In this document: one piece after another, positions 57,277 to 64,000 of the stretch
Numbering within the stretch: the stretch's first letter is position 1
How the letters are laid out: the number at the start of each line of letters is the position of its first letter
From: CAZDBA01 sp965224765
Lineage (GTDB): Bacteria > Planctomycetota > Planctomycetia > Pirellulales > Pirellulaceae
NCBI GenBank assembly: GCA_965224765.1
Contig: CBDDAC010000043.1
Coordinates: forward strand, 186,001-250,000
Length of the DNA stretch: 64,000 nucleotides
Direction: 5' to 3'
Program-made: the position numbers and the translations under genes
Notes under the pieces: generated by a model
Database searches by the model: none
What the model was told of the DNA's origin: nothing
What the model saw: the letters and a program-made list of their open reading frames with translations, nothing else

Positions 57277-57514
57277 CGCATGTCACCTCCGGCGTTTCCG
57301 GAAGTTGGCGATGAAGCATGATCGTCAGACGATCGATGACCCGATGCTGGTGACCGGGCTCCAGGTGTTGCCAGAATTCGGCCAATGGGAGTGTTGGAGG
57401 CAACGGCTTGGGCGGACCGATCTGAGCTGAGCGCGGGGGGGAATCTCTGGTCGTGACATTGTTGACCTCCGTTGTCTGAAACTTCCAAATGCTCAACAGA
57501 CGACCGTTGCTCAA
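57269..57514 (-). CDS. Small accessory protein of the serine-recombinase element
   Basis: 81 residues. The C-terminal half reads LAEFWQHLEPGHQHRVIDRL then TIMLHRQLPETPE, a pattern I associate with small genes beside planctomycete recombinases. Its first 30 residues may be junction sequence, so the true start is uncertain. Stop overlaps the recombinase start. Function unknown. Confidence 0.65.
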   Translation of the reverse strand: MSNGRLLSIWKFQTTEVNNVTTRDSPPRSAQIGPPKPLPPTLPLAEFWQHLEPGHQHRVIDRLTIMLHRQLPETPEVTCDE

Positions 57515-57570
57515 ACCAATCTGCTAGCAACAGCAACGCGTCGGCGTCGATACAGGGAAGACCATTCTTC

Positions 57571-58647
57571 TTATGCGGCGTGCAGATACAAGAGTGATCT
57601 TTCGGTGTATCTGGCTTGGCAGACTTCGATTTGCCATCGGGTGCAATATGCCGCAATGATCTGGTTGATTTGCTGGTTTGTATCAATGGGCAAACTGGTC
57701 ATTAGCAGCCAACGTATGGGCTCCTCTTCTGCCGGTGGATCGATCTCATCCACCAGAACAGTATTATACTGAAGCGGGTGATGCCCCTTGGGTGTCAGCG
57801 TAACAGATTTCGCCCTGACCTCGACGACGGCCTGTCGGGCCGGACGATCTTGCTCACGTTTGTGTGAAGTGCATTTGATTTTTGCTTTTCGGGCACTAAC
57901 GGATATGTCCATTTGAAAACACACCGGAGCGGTCTTGACGCTTTCGTACAAGCCGCCTTCGGATGTCGACCGTGCCTGTCCATTTCGAACGATAATGTGC
58001 AGCTCTTTTCCGTTTGAAAGCGTGCGAGGTTGGGCGAAAACCTGGTTGATGTCCGCTTCGCTATCCTGAACGACAATGCATTTCTTGTTCAGACATTGCT
58101 CAGCCAATTCTCTTGCCTGGTTGATTCCCTGAAGCCAGCGGAAACTTTCTTTTTCTTCGATCGGTGCCTGCCTGCGCTTCTTGTCCTTTTCTGCTTTAGA
58201 ACTCTTGTCGATTTTTTTGCGAATGTAGTTGCATTGTCCGACAACCCCCAACGGAACATTGGTTTCAGTAAACGCGACAAGCGGATGGATGAAAAGACCG
58301 GATTTGTGTTCCCCACTCAGTTTACCCGCACCGACGACTTGTTTGTCACGACGAGTCAGATCGACTTTGGACGTATCTTGGGCGATAATCGTAAATTCCG
58401 ATTCGCTGGCTCGAATTCGCTCCAACGTGTTTTGATAATGAGGTGCCAGAATTGCTTCCGGCGTTACCTTCTTGTTATTAAAAAAACGATAAGAACCTTC
58501 GAGATCTGCCCGCCCACCCGAAGCTGCCGCGGGCAGACTTCTACTCGGCTGGTCACATACCATCTCCCCGATAATGTTAAGCCGCCTACTTAGACGTTCG
58601 TCGTTAAAGAAAGCGCCGGCCAATTCATTCGAAATCGCTACATTCAT
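57571..58647 (-). pseudogene. IS4-family transposase, N-terminal fragment
   Basis: About 345 residues of a Tn5-like transposase. The N-terminal DNA-binding part ends in AAASGGRADLEGSYRFFNN. The first catalytic Asp is in TIIAQDTSKVDLT and the second in CIVVQDSEADINQ. The frame ends at YCTRWQIEV and then runs 17 residues into foreign sequence. The catalytic Glu is on the other fragment at 54.6-55.0 kb, so the enzyme is inactive. Confidence 0.85.
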
Positions 58648-58712
58648 TCCAAACCTCCGTCAAAGACAATCCAGAGGTAATACTCAACAAAGCATCCAAG
58701 GGTTCACGATGG

Positions 58713-59144
58713 CATGAAAATGCTAGTAAAGATGTGCGTAGTTCTGAGCCTGACGGTGGGCGCTCGAATGGAGTTTTTGTAAAGCGACGCGACGGTCCAG
58801 CCGCAACCTTTGCTAGTATCACTGACGGTTCCAGCAATGTAATCGCCATTGGCGAATCCTCCTATCCTGGAAGTCACGGTACCGATTGGCCAATTTGGGC
58901 CGGGGCGCCGACAAGGGACGAACCGATTCTGTTCAAAACCGAATTCCCAATCAACGCCGGAGGTGGTAACGCTTCCCAATGGTGGAATGCCGTTGACGAC
59001 GATTTGGCCTGGAGCCTTCATCCTTCCGGAGCCCAATTCGGGTTCGCCGATGGTTCCGTCCAATTCCTTGCCGACTCGATCAACTTTGAAACCTATCAAA
59101 ATCTCGGAGGCCGAAATGATGGAAACGTCGTTGGAGAGTTTTAA
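58713..59144 (+). pseudogene. DUF1559 prepilin-type protein, 3' part (interrupted)
   Basis: Reads HENASKDVRSSEPDGGRSNG, then ATFASITDGSSNVIAIGES, HPSGAQFGFADGSVQFLADS and the typical end TYQNLGGRNDGNVVGEF. This is the missing C-terminus of the gene beginning at 54004. A GTG at 58734 could in principle start a 136-residue product, but it lacks the pilin-like N-terminus. Confidence 0.85.
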
Positions 59145-59595
59145 TCGTTGGTCAGGCATTTTTCTTGTTTTTGCTGTAACTCTGTTTGCCGGTTGTGGGT
59201 TTTCGGTTCCGAAAGCAGAAGTCAGCGGCACAGTCGAAACGACTGAAGGTATTCCTCTTGAAAGCGGAATGCTCATGTTTACTCCCGTTCTTGATGGGAA
59301 GAAGAATTCAAAAGCCAAAGGCGCTGTTGGAAAAGTCTCGAAAGGGACCTTTACGCTGTCGACTGACGGGAAAAATGATGGTGCGGCAATTGGTCGTCAT
59401 CGAGTCCGTTTGACAGAAGCAAATTTTGCCGATAACCCCAATGGGGGCGTCCTGGCACCCGAGTCTTTGGAGATTGAAATCAAGAAGGGTGAAAACAAGC
59501 TCAAGTTAATTGTTGTTGTGAATCAAAAAGATTCTGACAGTGAAGACGAATACGGCGACGAAGTCGATGATGATGACGACGATGATGATGACTAG
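59119..59595 (+). CDS. Lipoprotein with carboxypeptidase-regulatory-like domain and poly-Asp tail
   Basis: 158 residues from ATG 59119 (59116 also possible), overlapping the DUF1559 stop. The lipobox LFAGC follows the hydrophobic stretch IFLVFAVTLF. A small beta-sandwich follows (VSGTVETTEGIPLESGMLMF; GRHRVRLTEANF), the usual partner of DUF1559 genes in planctomycetes. The C-terminus is very acidic, ending in nine Asp, a possible calcium-binding tail. Role unknown. Confidence 0.8.
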   Translation: METSLESFNRWSGIFLVFAVTLFAGCGFSVPKAEVSGTVETTEGIPLESGMLMFTPVLDGKKNSKAKGAVGKVSKGTFTLSTDGKNDGAAIGRHRVRLTEANFADNPNGGVLAPESLEIEIKKGENKLKLIVVVNQKDSDSEDEYGDEVDDDDDDDDD

Positions 59596-60976
59596 CCGTA
59601 CAAGCGGCGAATCGACGGCATTCGTTCGCATCGGTTTTTCTGCAGTGATGTTGTACTGGGTTGCCTTGCACCTGGTCATCGACAAAATTGCTTACAACTA
59701 TTACGAACCTGTGTATCTGTTCTCCTATTTTGGGTTTGATTGGATCGAGCCTTGGCCAGGCCGCGGTCTTCATTTGCATTTCGTTGTCATGTTGTTGGCA
59801 TGTGCGGGAATGTTGTTTGGGACCTTTTACCGCGTGGCGGCCTGGGTCTTTGCGATCGGCTTCGCATACGTCTTTCTGCTTGATAAAACGACCTATCAGA
59901 ACCACTACTATTTGGTGGTTCTGATGGGATTCGTTTTCGCGGTTTCTCCTGCACATCGCGCGTTCAGTTTTGACGCATTGAAGCGTCCCACTGATAGAAC
60001 CGTGCCTGCGTGGTGTTTATGGCTGATACGATTTCAAATCGGTATCGTCTACTTTTTCGGTGGAGTTGCCAAAATGAATGCCGATTGGATCGGCGGTTTT
60101 CCAATGCGACAAGTTTTGTCCAGCAAAGATTGGCACTGGATCATTGGGCCGGTTTGTGAAGAAGAATGGCTGGTTCAATCGTTTATCTGGGGAGGATTAT
60201 TGCTCGACCTGCTGATCGTTCCTGCTTTACTTTGGAAACCAACTCGAACGTTCGCGTTCATTGCCGCGGTCTTGTTTCACTTGGCAAACGCGTCACTATT
60301 CAAGATCGGGATTTTTCCATGGATGATGATTTTGATGACGACGATTTTCCTACCACCCGACTGGCCCTCTCGGTTATTACCGTCATTGGCAACTCGTAAA
60401 AAACGTGACAAGGAATCTGAGTCACCCGATCTGGACAATCAAAATCGCCGTTGGTCCACGTCTTTGTTGTACCTGTGTCTAATTGCGTTTATGGTTTTTC
60501 AGTTGGCGATGCCACTGCGGCATTTTTGTTTTCGAGAAAACACAAGCTGGACGGAGCGAAACCATCATTTTGCCTGGCACATGATGCTGCGCGGGAAATT
60601 GTCAGCGGTTCGGTTTCATGTGATTGACAAGGACACGGGGCGCGGCGGAGTTTACCCGCTACACGAAGACTTGAAACTGCATCAAGCAGTTCGCATGACA
60701 CGCGACCCATTTATGATTCGCCAATTCGCACAGCACATCGCGAATGTCAGCCGCCAAAAGGGCTTTCCAAATGTGGAGGTGCGAGCGTTTGCGCTGTCTT
60801 CGATGAATGGTCGAGTTCCGCAATTGATGATCGACCCAAGTGTTGATCTTTCAGCCGATCTATTACCAACCCACTGGATCCTTCCTTTAAAAGCCGAACG
60901 TGGGGGAGACTGGAAAATACCTATCGAACAATGGGAATCCAAAGTCATGAAAGATCCGATTTCCGCCGAGTATTAG
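59588..60976 (+). CDS. HTTM-domain (vitamin-K-dependent carboxylase-like) membrane protein
   Basis: 462 residues from ATG 59588, overlapping the lipoprotein stop (ATGACTAG). Upstream in-frame Met codons are only the poly-Asp codons read in another frame. The polytopic HTTM core has YYEPVYLFSYFGFDWIEPWP, YQNHYYLVVLMGFVFAVSP, LIRFQIGIVYFFGGVAKMN and LLLDLLIVPALL. A soluble C-terminal domain begins around RENTSWTERNHHFAWHMML. Bacterial HTTM proteins resemble gamma-carboxylases but most have no proven substrate. Confidence 0.85.
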   Translation: MTSRTSGESTAFVRIGFSAVMLYWVALHLVIDKIAYNYYEPVYLFSYFGFDWIEPWPGRGLHLHFVVMLLACAGMLFGTFYRVAAWVFAIGFAYVFLLDKTTYQNHYYLVVLMGFVFAVSPAHRAFSFDALKRPTDRTVPAWCLWLIRFQIGIVYFFGGVAKMNADWIGGFPMRQVLSSKDWHWIIGPVCEEEWLVQSFIWGGLLLDLLIVPALLWKPTRTFAFIAAVLFHLANASLFKIGIFPWMMILMTTIFLPPDWPSRLLPSLATRKKRDKESESPDLDNQNRRWSTSLLYLCLIAFMVFQLAMPLRHFCFRENTSWTERNHHFAWHMMLRGKLSAVRFHVIDKDTGRGGVYPLHEDLKLHQAVRMTRDPFMIRQFAQHIANVSRQKGFPNVEVRAFALSSMNGRVPQLMIDPSVDLSADLLPTHWILPLKAERGGDWKIPIEQWESKVMKDPISAEY

Positions 60977-61050
60977 CGTTTTGCCCAGCAATTTCCACCG
61001 AGTATTGCCTTCCACCGAATTTCTTCCGTTGTTATTGCTGAAAGCCAAAA

Positions 61051-62351
61051 ATGATTCGTTTCTTTGTTTGCTTGACCCTGAGCGTGTTTCTGTCCTCAAC
61101 CGCTTTTGCTCAGGAACCTCAGGCCGTGTATGGCGAGATCGTCAAGAAGCCTGATTCACTTCTGGGAGAGTGGGTTGTCGCAGGAAAAACGCTTGTGGCC
61201 AACGAGAGCACGGAGTTTGATTCTTCTGAAGATGCCTCCGTCGGAAACTTGGCAGAAGTAAAGTTTGTCATCGAGGACTCACTTGCCATTATCACCGAAT
61301 TCGAAGCCTACAAGATGAGGATTTCGGATATTGGCGACGGTCCCCATGTCATGTGGAAGGATGAGAAAACGGTGGAAATTATTTCGATGAGCAATGGCAA
61401 GGTTCGGCGCCAGTTGATCGATAACATTTTGGAACCACGAGAAATCAAGAACCTTTCTCCAATGGTAGATTCCATTGTTGTCGACCCCAACTCAGTCACA
61501 ATGGGACGCGCCCAAAAAGCTGTTGGCCATCAGTGATCTCGAGGGCAACTATCTGCACGTATTGCGATTTCTTCAAAATAACGGAGTGCTTGATGAAGAT
61601 GGGCACTGGGACTGGGATGATGGGCATCTGGTGTTGGTTGGCGACATGGTAGATCGTGGAGCGTCAGTAACCGAAACGCTTTGGTTGATCAGGCGACTTG
61701 AACGTGAGGCTCAAGCTGCTGGTGGGCAGGTGCACTATGTGTTGGGCAACCATGAAGCGATGGTGATGTGTGGCGATCTAAGGTATGTACACCCAAAATA
61801 CCTATATGCCGCTGAAAAGTATGGCATTTCATACGACGAGTTGCACGGCCCAAGCAGCGAAATTGGTCGTTGGTTGCGTTCCAAAAACGCCGTCGTTCGA
61901 GTCGGCGACCTACTTTTCGTGCACGCCGGGTATTCTCCCGAATTGGATGGCGAGCAAATTGAGCAGAATCAATTGAATGAAATGGTTCGATCGCGTTTGG
62001 GAAAACCAAGACTTGAGTCGAGTACTGTGAGGACGGATCCGGTTCGGCACCGCATGGGTCCACTTTGGTACCGCGGATATTTCGAACGATATGGCGATCG
62101 CTGGGGTGGATTGCCGACAACCGAGCAGATAGAAAGCGTACTTGAACGGCATCATGCAAAACACATCGTTGTGGGACACACGGTTGTGGAACAAGTTGGA
62201 CCTATCAACGAATCAGGAACGCTTATCGCGATCGACGTCAAATGGACGGATTCGGAAAAAATGCCAAGGACTTCTTCAAGAAGAAGGGATACTTTTTCGC
62301 CTGTCAATGACTGGCGAGCGCGAAGAACTATCGATGGCGGTTACCCAGTAG
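61051..62351 (+). CDS. Exported metallophosphoesterase (Ser/Thr-phosphatase-like), two frameshifts
   Basis: One gene in three frames. The signal peptide MIRFFVCLTLSVFLSSTAFA and a beta-rich N-terminal domain (GPHVMWKDEKTVEIISMSNG) run to about 61500. Skipping one base gives NSVT-WDAPKKLLAISDLEGNY, and the metallophosphoesterase core follows with LVLVGDMVDRG, VLGNHEAMVM, FVHAGYSP and HIVVGHTVV, so all metal ligands are present. A second extra A in the A-run at about 62262 is needed to continue as EKCQGLLQEEGILFRLSMTG to a stop at 62351. The intact protein has about 432 residues. Likely a periplasmic or secreted phosphatase. Confidence 0.82.
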
Positions 62352-62413
62352 AGCTTTCGTCTGGCGGGAGGGAGACTTCATGGCAAACCAACATGACACT
62401 TGGATCTTTAGCG

Positions 62414-62481
62414 ACGTAATCTATTACCTGGGTCGCTGCAACGTAATCTAACACCTGGGTTGCTGGCGACGTCATCTGACA
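62414..62481. repeat. 27-bp imperfect tandem repeat
   Basis: ACGTAATCTA-(TT/AC)... ACCTGGGT(C/T)GCTG occurs at 62414 and 62441 with a third partial copy at about 62470 (ACGTCATCTGAC). It lies between the phosphoesterase gene and the IS4-type transposase. The gap 62352-62746 holds no other recognised feature. Confidence 0.6.
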
Positions 62482-62746
62482 ATCACGATCGCAAACCAAT
62501 CTTTGCAGCCTGCACTTGTCGCGGCGCGACATCTTCTTGTAGCCCTGGGTTTTAACCTTAGGTTTTACCACAAATTGTCTGGTAGAGATTACAAAATGGA
62601 AACCGTTTCGTTTTGTATCGCCTGAGGTCTAGTTGGGGAAAGTTGATTTGTACCGAATTGACGTTTTTTACAAAAGCGACCCAGAGTTAGTGCCAGCCGT
62701 ATTGCAGGGTGTACTCATGCTACTTCAACACTCTAGGAATACGCTC

Positions 62747-64000
62747 ATGCTCGTCAGTTACGCTTCAGAAACAACTTTGGGTCACGCGATTTTCGACCAA
62801 GCTGATTTTGGCGACGTACGCCGAAACGTGCGGATGGCCGAAATCGTTGGACATCATGAAACGCAATCCCGGTGGCTCACTTCCGGACAAGCTCGCGGAG
62901 CCGGCTGACTTGCGCGCGCTTTATCGGCTGCTTGATTGTCAAGACGTCACTCACAAGACAATCATGGAAGCGATCGGCAATCACACCTTCGCCCAAATCG
63001 CAGCTTGCCCGGATCCGGTTTTAATCCTGCATGACGCCACGGAGCTTGATTATTCGTCGCTCAAATCGCTGGCTGACGATTTAGCCCAAATCGGCAAAGG
63101 CAATCGTCGCGGTTACATCTGTCAGAATGTACTGGCGGTTAACGCCAAGACTGGAGCGGTGCTTGGATTGGTGGATCAGATTCTTCATAAACGTGCCGAG
63201 ACACCCAAGAAAGAAACCGCTGCCCAACACCGGAATCGCACAACACGCGAAAGCCTGTTGTGGCCCAAAGGAACTAGGCACCTGCCAGCAGACTCAGGGC
63301 TAACGGATGTCTGCGATCGAGGTGCCGACACGTTTGAGTTTTTAGAACATGAATACAAATGTGGCCGTCAGTTTGTGATCCGTTCCAGCAAAGTTCGCAA
63401 AGTCTACGCCGGTCATCAGATCGGAGAAGAAACTGAATTACTGGCCGACTTTGCTGAAGGCGTACCCGAGTTGGGCCGGTTTACGATGGAAGTCCAATAC
63501 CAGCCAGGGCGTACCGGAAGCAAGAAACGCACAGCTCGAACCGCGCGGGAGGCAGAGTTTACGATCCAGGCAGCTCCCGTACTGGTTTGTCGGCCGCATG
63601 TAAAAAAAGGGGTCCACGGCGACGATCCGCTGCCGCTTTCAGTGGTTCGCGTTTGCGAAGTCGACCCGCCGGTCGGAGAAAAACCGGTTCAATGGACGTT
63701 GCTGACTAACAAACCGACGGGCACGTTCAAACAAGCTTGGGACGTCACTGAGATTTATGAAAAACGATGGATTATCGAGGAGCTTCACAAAGGACAGAAG
63801 ACCGGTTGTAAAATCGAAGACATTCAATTCACGACCGTTGATCGCTTGCAACCGGCGATCGCTTTATTGACGGCCCTGGCAGTAACGCTGCTTAACCTCC
63901 GCGACATCAGTCGCATGAAGGACGCACATGAGACCGCCGCCAGCGATGTGCTTGACTCCGTTTACATTGCAGTACTGAGTCTCTGGCGATTTAACGAAGT
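62747..64000 (+). pseudogene. IS4-family transposase, partial at window edge, frameshifted near 62855
   Basis: A different IS4-family transposase from the one at 54.6-58.6 kb. The N-terminal part (HAIFDQADFGDVRRNVRMAE) is joined after one extra base near 62855 to NPGGSLPDKLAEPADLRALY. The first Asp lies in LILHDATELDYSS, the second in LTDVCDRGADTFEFLE, and the Glu region in YEKRWIIEELHKGQKTGCKI. It runs open to the window end. Start ATG 62747 is likely; the frame begins at TTG 62633. The frameshift may be an assembly error, so the element could be intact. Confidence 0.8.

Larger units (their letters stand above)
55036..57614 (-). mobile_element. Serine-recombinase element nested in the IS4 transposase
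   Basis: A 2.6-kb insert contains only the recombinase gene and one small overlapping gene. CGGTATATCTGG (55036-55047) and CGGTGTATCTGG (57603-57614) are near-identical direct repeats at the two junctions with transposase sequence, so they are candidate attachment sites. The exact ends are inferred. Confidence 0.6.
54579..58707 (-). mobile_element. IS4-family element inserted in the DUF1559 gene, itself split by a second element
   Basis: The outer element carries a Tn5/IS50-like transposase on the minus strand whose two halves are separated by 2.6 kb. Candidate terminal inverted repeats start GTGAAGGG at 54579 and, on the other strand, GTGAACCC at 58707, matching at about 16 of 22 positions. 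I see no clean target duplication, so the boundaries are approximate. Confidence 0.65.

Noticed and set aside
54579..58716. Nine-base target duplication around the IS4 element
   Set aside because: The flanks TTTTGGAGG and GATGGCATG do not match; either the ends are misplaced or the duplication has decayed.
4384..62860. Programmed ribosomal frameshifting at the broken genes
   Set aside because: The sites share no slippery sequence or downstream structure, affect unrelated genes and are almost all insertions; assembly error is simpler.

Overview
The window looks like the chromosome of a marine planctomycete, probably Pirellulaceae-like. The evidence is a DUF1559 prepilin-type gene, a DUF6288 protein, an HTTM protein, a fused cbb3 oxidase subunit I/II, a BlaR1/BlaI pair and planctomycete-style serine recombinases and IS4-family elements. 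No rRNA, tRNA or CRISPR array was seen. All calls come from reading the sequence; no database was searched.

Layout. (1) 1-10888, minus strand: a giant surface protein with an LEDRILFDA-type N-terminus, a DUF4347 domain, VCBS-like domains and about 20 tandem 146-residue Calx-beta/Ig-like repeats, running off the left edge. (2) 11270-20231, plus strand, divergent from it: a tight cluster of a TolC-type outer-membrane channel, a short SecA paralogue, a periplasmic adaptor, a GAF-HlyD adaptor and a PqqD-M50-HlyD membrane protein. There is no ABC transporter. I read this as a candidate undescribed export machine for the giant protein. (3) 20280-26527: DUF2293 protein, then a group III truncated haemoglobin / monohaem protein / cupin operon behind a perfect palindrome, an Rrf2 regulator, a VOC protein, cysteine dioxygenase, a PP2C phosphatase and CcoS. 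(4) 26527-37055: the rest of a cbb3 oxidase locus (CcoNO fusion, Q, P, G, H, SafE-like, I, S) and a divergent FixL-like haem-PAS kinase. (5) 37062-45557: hypothetical proteins, a DUF6288/HEAT protein, a two-domain sialate O-acetylesterase, a glycosyltransferase, a hydrolase, TetR and a methyltransferase. (6) 45988-51444: a sigma-28-like promoter, a gutted chemoreceptor, then CheY, HDOD, CheB, CheR, CheX, CheY and an orphan, without CheA or CheW. (7) 51540-59595: BlaR1/BlaI, then a DUF1559 gene split by an IS4-family element that is itself split by a serine-recombinase element. (8) 59588-64000: HTTM protein, a metallophosphoesterase and a second IS4-family transposase cut by the right edge.

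Sequence quality. Many genes here carry a single-base frameshift while both sides still read as conserved protein. I count 12 insertion sites (six inside one repeat of the giant gene; the others near 16.25, 41.65, 48.54, 61.50, 62.26 and 62.85 kb) and one deletion in a C-run near 53.34 kb. This bias looks more like uncorrected assembly errors than decay, so frameshifted genes are given with their full intended extents.

How parts may work together. The microaerobic block links oxygen sensing (FixL-like), high-affinity respiration (cbb3) and NO/thiol chemistry (truncated haemoglobin, Rrf2, cysteine dioxygenase). The giant adhesin plus its divergent cluster would form a surface-display module whose GAF domain could make export signal-responsive.
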